Positions 7,514 to 15,791 of a stretch of DNA of 64,000 nt are shown piece after piece. The stretch's first letter is position 1; the number at the start of each line of letters is the position of its first letter. Origin of the DNA: Kribbibacterium absianum (GTDB taxonomy: Bacteria > Actinomycetota > Coriobacteriia > Coriobacteriales > Atopobiaceae). A program made the translations under genes and the position numbers. A model generated the notes under the pieces. The model searched no databases. It saw only the letters and a list, made by a program, of their open reading frames with translations, and was not told the DNA's origin. The stretch lies in the NCBI RefSeq assembly GCF_030067705.1, contig NZ_JASJEX010000005.1, positions 62,001 to 126,000 on the forward strand, written 5' to 3'.

Positions 7514-10500
7514 TTACGCCAGAACCACGTGGCCCTCTTTGCCCACGAGCGCCTGCGCCTCCGCGAACAGCACCACGTTCCGCGCGTCCACCTTCACCGG
7601 CAGCTCGAGACGCAGCGCCTGCCCATCGTCGCCCTCCACAAAGAGCTCCACGCGGTCGAGCCCCTGGTAGCGCCCGAACACGCTCGAGAGCTTGTTCAGC
7701 AGGTGCTTGTCCAGCCGTTCGGCCGGCACGAGCAGCTCGAGCACCTTCGGCCGGTTGGTCGTCTCGTCCAGGACGAGCGGCTCGATCTTGCTCGCAAGGA
7801 ACTGGTCGCCGCGGTCGGACCGGTCGATGCGCCCGAGGATCCGCACGAACACGTCTCCCCCGGCCTCGTCCCCTTCGAGCGCCGTCGCGCTGGCCTTGTA
7901 CGTCTTGGGGAACACCACCACGTCGATGTCGTTCTCCATGTCCTCGAGCGTGACGATGGCCATCGGCTCGCCCTTCTTGGTGGTCTTCTTGGCCACCGAG
8001 CTCGCCATGCCGGCCAGCCAGATCTCGCGCTCGTCGCTCACCTGGTGCATGCGCACGGCCCCTGCGGAGTCCGTCTCCTCGTAGCCGTTGAGCGCCTCGC
8101 CGATGGTGAAGCTCCGCGCCTTCGCGAGCGCGTACTCATAGGGGCGCAACGGGTGGTCCGACACGTAGATGCCGAGCACCTCGCGCTCGGCCGCGAGCTT
8201 CGCGCGGCGGTCGCCCTCGTCTTCGCTCGGCTCCGGCACGTCGTCCCCGAAGCCGCCGTTGTCCTCGTCGTCCGCGAACAGGTCGAAGAACGACGACTGC
8301 CCGGCCGCCCGTTCCTTGGAGCGCTTCGACGCCGCGTCGATGATGTTCTCGGGGTTGTTCTTGTCCACGAGCGACAGCAGCTGCCAGCGCGGGTACCCGG
8401 TGGAGTCGAAGGCGCCGGCCTTGATGAGCGCCTCGATCACGCGCCGGTTGGCCTGGGACGGGTCCACGCGGTCGACGAAGTCGTGCAGGTGCTTAAACGG
8501 CCCGGACGCCGCGCGCTCGGCCAGGATCGCCTCGGCCGCGCCCTCGCCCACGCCGCGGATGCCGGCCAGGCCGAAGCGGATGCCCTCGGGCACGGCCGTG
8601 AACTCGGTGCCGGACTCGTTGACGTCCGGCGGCAGCACGTCGAGGCCCTCCTGACGGCAGGCGCTGACGTAGTGCACGATCTTCTCGGTCTTGCCCGTGT
8701 AGCTCGTGAGCACGGCGGCCATGTACTCGCGCGGGTAGTAGGCCTTGAGCCAGGCCGTCTGCATCACGAGGATCGCGTAGCCGGCCGAGTGGCTCTTGTT
8801 GAACGCGTAGGAGGCGAACTCGAGCACGTCGTCCCAGATGCGCTGGGCCACCTCGCGCTTGTAGCCGTTCTTGACGGCGCCGTTCATCCAGTGGTCGTAG
8901 GTGGTCTCGTCGGCGCCGTCGTCCCAGTGGAACACCGTGGACGTGAGCAGCTTGATCTTCTTCTTGGCCACCGGCTTGCGGATACGGGAGTCCGACTCGC
9001 CGGCCGAGAAGCCGCTCATCTTCATCGAGATCTGCATGACCTGCTCCTGGTAGACCATCGTGCCGTAGGTCTCGTCCAGGATCTCGGACAGGCGCTCGTC
9101 GTAGAAGGCGACCTTCTCCTTGCCGTTCATGCGGTTGATGTAGGAGTCCACCATGCCGGCGCCGAGCGGGCCGGGGCGGTAGAGGGCGATGAGGGCCACC
9201 ACCTGGCGGTACTCCTTGGGCTGCATGCCCTTGATGGTGGCCGTCATGCCGCCGGACTCGATCTGGAACACGCCGGCGGTGTGGCCGCGGCCCATCAGCT
9301 CGTAGATCTTCGGGTCGTCGAAGGGGATCTTGTCCACGTCGATGTCCACGCCCACGGAGCCCGGCTTGACCGTGGCCTTGACGGCGTCGGGCGCGTTGGC
9401 GACGTCATCGGCCCCGGGGTTGTTCTCGCGGATGTTGCGGAGGGCCTTGGAGATCACGGTCAGCGTGCGGAGGCCGAGGAAGTCCATCTTGAGCAGGCCC
9501 ATGTCGGCCACCGAGTGCCCCTCGTACTGGGTGATCTCCACGCCGCCCTTGGTGTCGAGCTTCGTGGGCACGTGGTCGTTCACCGGCGTGGGGGCGATGA
9601 GGACGGCGCACGCGTGCACGCCCTCGCCGCGGGTCAGGCCCTCGATGGAAAGGGCGGCGTCGATAATGCGGCGGCTGTCCTCGTCGTTGTCGTAGGCGTC
9701 GCGGAAGTCCGGGCTGTAGAGGTCCTCGTGCCCCTCCGTCTTGTTGAGCACGAACTTGAGCTTGGCCTTGGGGTCGCTCGACACCATCTTCGAGAGCTTC
9801 TGGCCCATGAACACAGGAAAGCCGAGCACACGGTTCGCGTCGTTGAGGGCCTGCTTGGCCTTGATGGTGGAATAGGTGATGACGTGGCACACGCGCTCGG
9901 GGCCGTAGAGCTCGCGGACGTGCTGGATGACCTCGAGGCGCCGCTCGTCGTCGAAGTCCATGTCGATATCGGGCATTTCGGAGCGCTGGGGGGACAGGAA
10001 GCGCTCGAACATGAGGCCGTTCTCGAGCGGGTCGAACGTGGTGATGTCCATCGCGTAGGCCACGATGGCGCCGGCGGCCGAGCCGCGGCCGGGGCCCACG
10101 CCGATGCCGTTCTCCTTGGCCCAGCGCACGTACTCCTGGACGATGAGGAAGTAGTCCGCGAAGCCCTTCTCGCAGATGACCTGGTACTCGTACTCGAAGC
10201 GCTCGCGCACGTTGACGCCGTTGACGTCCATCGTGCGCCACTCGGGGCCGTAGCGCTTGGCGAGCCCCTCCTCGCACTCCTGGCGGAAGCGCTGCTCGGA
10301 GGTCTCCCCCTCCTTCAGGCCAGGGAACTTGGGCAGGTACATGTGCGACCAGTCGAGCTCGAAGTCGCACTTGTCGGCGATCTCCACCGTGTTGTCGCAG
10401 GCCTCGGGGTACCAGTCGAAGAGCGCGCGCATCTCCTCCTCGCTCTTCATGTAGTACTCGCCCTCGCCCGGGGCGGTCTGGGTCATGCGCAGGCGCTGCT

Positions 10501-11374
10501 CGTCGTCGAGCGTCTTGTTCATGCCGATGCAGCTCACGACGTCCTGCATGCCGGCGTCCTCGCGCGTGAGGTAGTGGAAGTCGTTGGTGGCGACCACCTT
10601 GACGCCGATGGACTTGGCCATGTCGACGAGCGTCTCCGAGAGGTGCCGGTCCGTCCAGCCCTCGACGATCTCCTCGTGGTGCTCCTGGACCTCCAAATAG
10701 AAGTCCCCGGGCGCGAACGTCTCCTTGAAGGTGCGCGCCCAGCGAAGGGCCTCGGCGGGGTTGCCGTTCATGATGTTGCGGGGAACGATGCCGGCCACGC
10801 AGGCCGAGGTGCAGATGAGGCCCTCCGAGTGCTCCTGGAGCATCTCGAGCGTGACGCGAGGCTTGTAATAGAAGCCGCGCGTGGCGGCGTCCGAGACCAC
10901 CTTCATGAGGTTGACATAGCCGGTCTCGTTCTTGGCCAGAAGGATCATGTGGTAGAGCTCGGGCTTGTGGTCGCGCGGCAGGTCCGACTCCGGCGTGAAA
11001 TAGACCTCGCAACCGAAGATGGGCTTGATCTTGGGCTTGGGTTTGACGGTGTCGAGGTCGAGCCCCGCGTCCCAGGCGGCCATGTCGCGCTCGTACTGGG
11101 CGTACGCGCGCTCGTCTTGAGGGTCCGGGGCCTCGACGGGACGGCCTTTGAGCAGGTTGTCCTTGTCGTGGAACCACTGCTGGTAGTCGGGCTCGGCGTG
11201 GTTGTAGGAATCCGTGGCGAGCGCGAGGTCCGGCACGCCGTACATGTAACCGTGGTCCGTGATCGCGACGGCCGGCATGCCGAGGTCGACCGCTCGCTTG
11301 ACCATGTCCTCGACGCGGGTAGCGCCATCGAGCATGGAGTAGTCCGTGTGGTTGTGGAGATGGACGAAGGCCAT
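7514..11374 (-). CDS. dnaE: DNA polymerase III alpha subunit
   Basis: The 1286-residue replicative polymerase begins with the PHP domain (FVHLHNHTDYSMLDG). The polymerase active-site loop PDIDMDFDDERR lies near residue 465, followed by the GRGSAAGA-containing palm region, tandem helix-hairpin-helix and OB-fold segments, and a C-terminal tau-binding region. The length fits the DnaE1 group of actinobacteria. The true start is ATG 11374, behind GGAAGGGAG. The frame stays open for 118 further codons upstream, but these only translate R1 repeats and should not be annotated. No frameshift is visible. It is a single-gene unit read toward the histidine kinase gene. Confidence 0.96.
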   Translation of the reverse strand: MAFVHLHNHTDYSMLDGATRVEDMVKRAVDLGMPAVAITDHGYMYGVPDLALATDSYNHAEPDYQQWFHDKDNLLKGRPVEAPDPQDERAYAQYERDMAAWDAGLDLDTVKPKPKIKPIFGCEVYFTPESDLPRDHKPELYHMILLAKNETGYVNLMKVVSDAATRGFYYKPRVTLEMLQEHSEGLICTSACVAGIVPRNIMNGNPAEALRWARTFKETFAPGDFYLEVQEHHEEIVEGWTDRHLSETLVDMAKSIGVKVVATNDFHYLTREDAGMQDVVSCIGMNKTLDDEQRLRMTQTAPGEGEYYMKSEEEMRALFDWYPEACDNTVEIADKCDFELDWSHMYLPKFPGLKEGETSEQRFRQECEEGLAKRYGPEWRTMDVNGVNVRERFEYEYQVICEKGFADYFLIVQEYVRWAKENGIGVGPGRGSAAGAIVAYAMDITTFDPLENGLMFERFLSPQRSEMPDIDMDFDDERRLEVIQHVRELYGPERVCHVITYSTIKAKQALNDANRVLGFPVFMGQKLSKMVSSDPKAKLKFVLNKTEGHEDLYSPDFRDAYDNDEDSRRIIDAALSIEGLTRGEGVHACAVLIAPTPVNDHVPTKLDTKGGVEITQYEGHSVADMGLLKMDFLGLRTLTVISKALRNIRENNPGADDVANAPDAVKATVKPGSVGVDIDVDKIPFDDPKIYELMGRGHTAGVFQIESGGMTATIKGMQPKEYRQVVALIALYRPGPLGAGMVDSYINRMNGKEKVAFYDERLSEILDETYGTMVYQEQVMQISMKMSGFSAGESDSRIRKPVAKKKIKLLTSTVFHWDDGADETTYDHWMNGAVKNGYKREVAQRIWDDVLEFASYAFNKSHSAGYAILVMQTAWLKAYYPREYMAAVLTSYTGKTEKIVHYVSACRQEGLDVLPPDVNESGTEFTAVPEGIRFGLAGIRGVGEGAAEAILAERAASGPFKHLHDFVDRVDPSQANRRVIEALIKAGAFDSTGYPRWQLLSLVDKNNPENIIDAASKRSKERAAGQSSFFDLFADDEDNGGFGDDVPEPSEDEGDRRAKLAAEREVLGIYVSDHPLRPYEYALAKARSFTIGEALNGYEETDSAGAVRMHQVSDEREIWLAGMASSVAKKTTKKGEPMAIVTLEDMENDIDVVVFPKTYKASATALEGDEAGGDVFVRILGRIDRSDRGDQFLASKIEPLVLDETTNRPKVLELLVPAERLDKHLLNKLSSVFGRYQGLDRVELFVEGDDGQALRLELPVKVDARNVVLFAEAQALVGKEGHVVLA

Positions 11375-11432
11375 GCGGGCTCCCTTCCGACGATGGGGAG
11401 ACCGATGGTACCCGATGGGGCGCGGTGCGGCT

Positions 11433-11650
11433 GGGACACAGGTGCCGGACACGTCTGTCCCAACTGGGACGCAGGTGCCGGACGCGTTTGTCCCAGCGCT
11501 TGTCCCGGGCGGGACGCTGGGCTCCGGCACCACTGTCCCAACTGGGACGCAGGTGCCGGACGCGTTTGTCCCAGCGCTTGTCCCGGGCGGGACGCTGGGC
11601 TCCGGCACCACTGTCCCACCTGGGACGCAGGTGCCGGACACGAACGTCCC
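11433..11650. repeat. R1 repeat array, six copies with an internal 78-bp duplication
   Basis: Units lie at 11433, 11466, 11511, 11544, 11589 and 11622 in alternating orientation. The pair at 11466/11511 is repeated at 11544/11589 with a 78-bp period and practically no change. The array fills the gap between the stop of the RyR-type protein gene (11661) and the dnaE start region. Confidence 0.95.
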
Positions 11651-11660
11651 GCCGGGCGCG

Positions 11661-14450
11661 CTACCCGCGCCTGCGCGTTCTCTTGCGCCCCATGCCCTCC
11701 AGTCGGTGCAGGTGGGGGTGCCTCCCATACTCGGGCTCGATCACCTCGCGCCTCATGGCCCGCACCGCCTGCGTCACTATGGCCCGGTCGTAGGCCGCCG
11801 GGTCGCCGCGGCATTCCGCGCCCCGCATGCGGTACGCCGCGGGATCGTCGACCAGATAGTAATGACGCATCAGCCGCATCGACTCGTGTGGATAGGGACG
11901 CGCGGGGTCGTCCTGCAGCCCAACGAACGAGACCATCCGCTCGAGCGCGTCGAAGCCCCCGTCCACGGCGCTCCAGCCCTGGGCGCGCAGGAACGCGCAC
12001 CAGCGCGCATGCTCGAGGTCCCCGAGCGAGCACACCACCGGGTACTCCTTGGCCTCGGCCTCCTCCACGGACCTGAGGAGCGCCACGCGTTTGTCGCGGT
12101 CCTCCTGGGAGAGCCCCCGGTCCGGAAAATCGATGCCGCAGAGCAGGCGCACGGCCGTCTCGTCGCGGCCCGTCAGCGACACCGCCAGCGCCTGGGTCCC
12201 CAGCTTGTCCGCCCACTGCGCCGCCGCCTCCTCCGACGGGAAGCCGCCGTTGGCCTCGAGCCCAACGCACCACAGGCGGTACGGCGTGAACCGGGTCGCC
12301 GCGCGGTTGGAGAGCTTCTTGATCTCGTAGCTGTTGAACGCCTCCATGGCCTCGGCGTGCGTGACCTGCGGGTCGAGCCCCTGCGCGACGCGCCGCGCCT
12401 GCGTGTAGGCCGCCTGCAGGTTGATGGCCGCGTCCTCCCAGGGGGCTCCGAGGATCCGCTCGTAGGAGAAGGCCTCCTGCGTGGAACCGAACGGGCGCAA
12501 CGAGAACTGCTCGTCGCCATGGGTCACGTCGCGCACGGACTCGAGCACCTCTTGGTTGCGCACCAGCACGCTGACCAGCGGGTTCTGTGCCGGCGGCGAG
12601 CCCGCCGACAGGCGCCCCGCCAGGGCCCGCCGCGACAGGGTGCGCTCCAGGCGCAAGGCCGCGTCGAGCGACAGGTCGTCGGCCCCGAGCATCACCATCA
12701 CATAGATGCGGGACGAGTCCCCGACGACGATGGTCTCCGGCTCCTCTCCCTCCGGCCCAATCGAGAAGCCCTGCACCGGCGTGCCGTCGAGCAGGTCGTG
12801 CATCGCGAGGGAGCGTGCGTCCGCTTCCATGAAGCAGACGGTGGGAACGGCGTCGGAGCCGGAGGCGTCCGTCAGCGGGCGCTCAAGGTCCGGGCGCACG
12901 GACGGCATGCCTTCCGGAACGCGCTCGAACACCAGCTCCGGCCATGCGGCCGCCATGTGCTGGGCCACGTCCCGCGCGCGACGGTCGACGCCCACGATGC
13001 GCAGCTCCACGCCCGGCAGCCGCCCGAACCAGAAGCACGCACGGAGCGCCTCGAGGCCGAACGAGCCCAGCCCGCAGATCACCACCACGAGCCGCTGGAA
13101 CGGCACGATGTCCTGCGAGACGTCCACCGGGTCGAGCACCTGCGTGAGCGGGTTGGTCGTGAGCGTGTCCCACACCACCTCGCGCTGCTCGGAAATGAGG
13201 CGCACCTCCACGAGGTTGCGCACCACGACCATCAAGGGCTGCAGCGCGGTCTCGATGTGCGGGCGGCGCTTGTCCGCCGAGCCGCGGTCGGCGTTGTGGC
13301 GGAGCAGGTGCACCATCAGCTGGTCGTCGGGCTTGCGCTGCGGCAGCGAGTCGAAGATCAGGTCGTCGTCCGGGTTGTCGTGGACGCACCAGACGCGGAC
13401 GTTGCGGGCGTAGGCCTCGGTGCGCGGGCGGAGCTGGGGCTTCGGCTCGATGTTGCGGACGTCCCAGCGCCGCCCGATCATCTCCCACACCATCATTTGC
13501 GTGGTGAGCTGGTCGCAGAGGCGGATGGTGGCCTGGACGTTCTCGTCGGTGTCGTCCGAGAGCACGAGGTAATAGACGTTGCAGCGGGTCTGCGTGGGGG
13601 GCGCGAGGCGGTTGGGGATGTTCTCGAGGGGCATCGGCGTGAAGATCACCGTCGCGCAGCCATAGGCGTCCTGGCGCACTTGCTGCACGAGCGAGTCGCC
13701 CTCCCCGGTCGACCCCTCGACATTGCAGAAGATCAGGAGCGGCATGCGGTCGCGCGGATTGTCGCTCGACTTGTCGGCCACCTGTCCGAGCAGGTCCAGG
13801 GCGAGCGTGGAGGTGTTGTCGTCGAGACCGTAGAAGACGTAGATGTCGCGGCGGCGGACGCACTTCTTCCAGCTCTCGAAATAGACCATGAAACCGGTCA
13901 GGCCGTTCATCAGCACATCCATGGCCGTGAGCGCAAGGGCCACGGGGCTCGCGACGGTGTAGAACGCGAGCAGCCAAAAGTAGAGCTCCGCGAGCGCGCC
14001 GTTGCCCATGATGGTGTGGATCGTGACGGTCCAGTCCGAGAGGTCCGCCGAGAAGCCCATGGTCTCGAACATGAGGTAGGCGGCCGCAGGGACGGACTCG
14101 CCGAGCTTGGGCCACAGGTAGCCCGAGCCGGCCGTGGTGTGCATCGCAATGGGCAGGAGGAGGAAGAACCCGCCGAGCAGGATCATCGCGAACTTGCCCG
14201 CCATCGTGCCGAGCCATTTGACCTGGCTCTTGAAGCGGTCGCTCGCGACCGAGAGGATGATCGCGACGACGCAACCGACGCCGATGAGGAAGCAGACGGC
14301 CGCGAGCGGATCCGTGGCGCTGACCTCCGCGAGGCGCTCGCTCATCTGGCGGGACGTGTCGATGGCCGCCGTGGCGTCGGCTTCGGCCGTGGCGCTCAAG
14401 GTCCTGCCCTTGTCCGCCACCTGCATCATCGTCGCCAGGCCATTGAGCAC
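11661..14450 (-). CDS. Large membrane protein with two Rossmann-like domains and a C-terminal RyR-type domain
   Basis: The 929-residue protein has membrane segments near residues 47-68, 82-105 and 150-178. A first nucleotide-binding-like domain follows (DIYVFYGLDDNTSTLALDLL), then a second with a clear GxGxxG turn (VVVICGLGSFGLEALRAC). The C-terminal region contains DLEHARWCAFLRAQGW and later HYYLVDD, resembling the short bacterial RyR domain. The layout recalls channel or sensor proteins with cytoplasmic NAD- or ligand-binding domains. The start is GTG 14450, six bases after GAGGAGG. It is a monocistronic unit next to tRNA-Gln. I do not know its function. Membrane signalling or defence, where RyR and TrkA-N-like domains have been found together, is a guess from architecture only. 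Confidence 0.75.
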   Translation of the reverse strand: MLNGLATMMQVADKGRTLSATAEADATAAIDTSRQMSERLAEVSATDPLAAVCFLIGVGCVVAIILSVASDRFKSQVKWLGTMAGKFAMILLGGFFLLLPIAMHTTAGSGYLWPKLGESVPAAAYLMFETMGFSADLSDWTVTIHTIMGNGALAELYFWLLAFYTVASPVALALTAMDVLMNGLTGFMVYFESWKKCVRRRDIYVFYGLDDNTSTLALDLLGQVADKSSDNPRDRMPLLIFCNVEGSTGEGDSLVQQVRQDAYGCATVIFTPMPLENIPNRLAPPTQTRCNVYYLVLSDDTDENVQATIRLCDQLTTQMMVWEMIGRRWDVRNIEPKPQLRPRTEAYARNVRVWCVHDNPDDDLIFDSLPQRKPDDQLMVHLLRHNADRGSADKRRPHIETALQPLMVVVRNLVEVRLISEQREVVWDTLTTNPLTQVLDPVDVSQDIVPFQRLVVVICGLGSFGLEALRACFWFGRLPGVELRIVGVDRRARDVAQHMAAAWPELVFERVPEGMPSVRPDLERPLTDASGSDAVPTVCFMEADARSLAMHDLLDGTPVQGFSIGPEGEEPETIVVGDSSRIYVMVMLGADDLSLDAALRLERTLSRRALAGRLSAGSPPAQNPLVSVLVRNQEVLESVRDVTHGDEQFSLRPFGSTQEAFSYERILGAPWEDAAINLQAAYTQARRVAQGLDPQVTHAEAMEAFNSYEIKKLSNRAATRFTPYRLWCVGLEANGGFPSEEAAAQWADKLGTQALAVSLTGRDETAVRLLCGIDFPDRGLSQEDRDKRVALLRSVEEAEAKEYPVVCSLGDLEHARWCAFLRAQGWSAVDGGFDALERMVSFVGLQDDPARPYPHESMRLMRHYYLVDDPAAYRMRGAECRGDPAAYDRAIVTQAVRAMRREVIEPEYGRHPHLHRLEGMGRKRTRRRG

Positions 14451-14483
14451 GCCGCGCCTCCTCGTCCCTTGTTTGTCAGGGGT

Positions 14484-14511
14484 TTGTTCCCCGGCGCGGG
14501 GCTGCTACACT
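14484..14511 (+). promoter_or_regulatory. Promoter of tRNA-Gln
   Basis: TTGTTC at 14484-14489 and TACACT at 14506-14511 are separated by 16 bp. The -10 box is 11 bp from the mature tRNA 5' end, giving a very short leader. Confidence 0.6.
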
Positions 14512-14522
14512 GAACAGACCTT

Positions 14523-14596
14523 TGGGGTATCGTCCAACGGCAGGACCCTGGTTTTTGGTGCCAGTTATGGGGGTTCGAATCCCTCTGCCCCAGCCA
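14523..14596 (+). tRNA. tRNA-Gln (UUG anticodon)
   Basis: The 74-base sequence folds as a cloverleaf. The acceptor is TGGGGTA paired with TGCCCCA, the D stem is GTCC/GGAC, and the anticodon stem is CTGGT/GCCAG. The loop TTTTGGT places UUG at positions 34-36. The T arm has the TTCGAAT loop. The CCA end is encoded (14594-14596). It stands alone, with its own promoter and a terminator 11 bp downstream. Confidence 0.97.
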
Positions 14597-14606
14597 CAGA
14601 TTTGCG

Positions 14607-14646
14607 CAGGTCGGGAGCCGTTTTTGGTTGCCGACCTTTTGTTTTC
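14607..14646 (+). terminator. Rho-independent terminator of tRNA-Gln
   Basis: AGGTCGG (14608-14614) pairs with CCGACCT (14631-14637) and is followed by a T-rich run (TTTTGTTTT). It lies just after the tRNA. Confidence 0.85.
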
Positions 14647-14690
14647 CGAATCTGCAAAAAATCAGTATGTGAACTTACTCTGTCGCGACT

Positions 14691-14824
14691 GGGACACTTG
14701 TGCCGTAGCCGTGCGTCCCGCGCTGGGACACCGGTGCCGGTCACGTGCGTCCCACCGGAACTGGGACACCGGTGCCGGACGCGTGCGTCCCACCCGGGAC
14801 ACTGGTGCCGGACACGTGCGTCCC
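14691..14824 (+). repeat. R1 repeat array, four copies
   Basis: Units at 14691, 14725, 14763 and 14796 all have the same orientation. The first has the core variant GTGCCGTAG. The last unit ends eight bases from the stop of the minus-strand SRAP gene. Confidence 0.93.
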
Positions 14825-14831
14825 ACCCGCG

Positions 14832-15533
14832 TCACAGCAGCTTCAGCTGACCGGCGGGCGCCGGGTCGTCCGGCCTCGACTCCAAGCGCACGGACGACCG
14901 GTCCCGCAGCTCCATGTAGTCGGAACCCAGCCATACCGCCACCTCTTCGGGCTCCAGCACGAGCGGCATTCTCGGATGGATGTCCTCCATGTCGCGGTTG
15001 GGCTCGGTGGTGACCACCGAGAAGCGGCCGCCCTGCGCGACGGCTGCGAGCAGGGTGACGTCCTCCCCCGCCGTGCGGAACTCGTACTGGCGTTTGATCT
15101 CGCGACCGGTGCGCGGGCTCAGCACTTTCTCGTCGCGGCTCGGCTCAAAGAACGAACGACACGGAACCACGCAGCGCCCGTTCTCGAGCGGCTCCTTCCA
15201 GAGGCCCCAGCCGCGCTCGACATCGCGGGCGGCCGTCTCGATACGGGTGTTGAACACGCGCTGCTTGGGGTTGCTCGGACTGGAAAAGCCCCAGTCCAGC
15301 TGCGCCGGAGCAATCGGCGACGTGACGCCGGGAATCTCAACAGCCGGGCCGTCTGTCTCGGCGCCAAGAACTGTGAGGGGAAGCATGAGTTGGACCGCGG
15401 AGCCCGGGAACACGTCACGCAGGCGCTCGCGCCATTCCGGATCGAGCGTGACGCCACTGGCCGCGTCGGCCGCGAGCCCTTGAAGCACGCTCATCACCTG
15501 CCGCAGCGTGAGCGGCTCCATTCGTCCACACAT
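14832..15533 (-). CDS. SRAP (HMCES/YedK-type) abasic-site processing protein
   Basis: This 233-residue protein begins MCGRM. After methionine removal, Cys2 is the residue that forms the stable thiazolidine link to abasic sites in single-stranded DNA in this family. Other family hallmarks are RVFNTRIETA, ENGRCVVPCRSFFEP and the catalytic histidine region EDIHPRMPLVL. Length matches YedK. The start ATG 15533 lies four bases behind AAGGAGGT; an 18-codon upstream extension is R1-derived. It protects replication forks by shielding abasic lesions and is often SOS-induced, but no LexA site is evident here. It is a single-gene unit flanked by R1 arrays on both sides. Confidence 0.93.
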   Translation of the reverse strand: MCGRMEPLTLRQVMSVLQGLAADAASGVTLDPEWRERLRDVFPGSAVQLMLPLTVLGAETDGPAVEIPGVTSPIAPAQLDWGFSSPSNPKQRVFNTRIETAARDVERGWGLWKEPLENGRCVVPCRSFFEPSRDEKVLSPRTGREIKRQYEFRTAGEDVTLLAAVAQGGRFSVVTTEPNRDMEDIHPRMPLVLEPEEVAVWLGSDYMELRDRSSVRLESRPDDPAPAGQLKLL

Positions 15534-15564
15534 GGCGACCTCCTTTGCCCCGTTGTACCCGACT

Positions 15565-15670
15565 GGGACACTGGTGTCCGGCACCTCCGTCCCACCTGGG
15601 ACGGAGGTCTACGGCACCTGTGTCCCGCCCGCGCCGCAGGCGGGACACGCGCCTGGGGCACCTTTGTCCC
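15565..15670. repeat. R1 repeat array, three copies
   Basis: Units at 15565, 15598 and 15642 lie between the divergent SRAP and glmU genes. The first two have a 33-bp period. Here R1 lies between two gene starts rather than next to a stop. Confidence 0.92.
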
Positions 15671-15791
15671 AGCCGTCAGCCCCGTGGTCGTTTGTACGAT
15701 CCTCCGAACAATCCGTGCCAGACTCCCCGGAGCCGCCAGAGCCCTGCGCTATGATGCAAGCGTTCTGGACCCGGCCTTTTGGAGCCTCTGC

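Noticed and set aside
11433-11650. The regular repeat arrays looked at first like a CRISPR array
   Set aside because: Units are 29 bp but orientation alternates, spacers are 4-16 bp and partly repeated, and no cas gene is present.
11375-11728. A 118-codon N-terminal extension of DNA polymerase III alpha
   Set aside because: It translates only R1 repeats; the PHP domain starts at ATG 11374, which has a clear ribosome binding site.
7325-12076. A 1583-codon open frame on the plus strand opposite dnaE
   Set aside because: It is the antisense shadow of dnaE in a GC-rich genome; it lacks a ribosome binding site and its translation is low-complexity and rich in H, V, L and R.
11346-14513. A 1055-codon frame on the plus strand across the RyR-type gene
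   Set aside because: Shadow frame; its translation lacks family motifs while the minus-strand frame has membrane helices, a GxGxxG turn and a good start.
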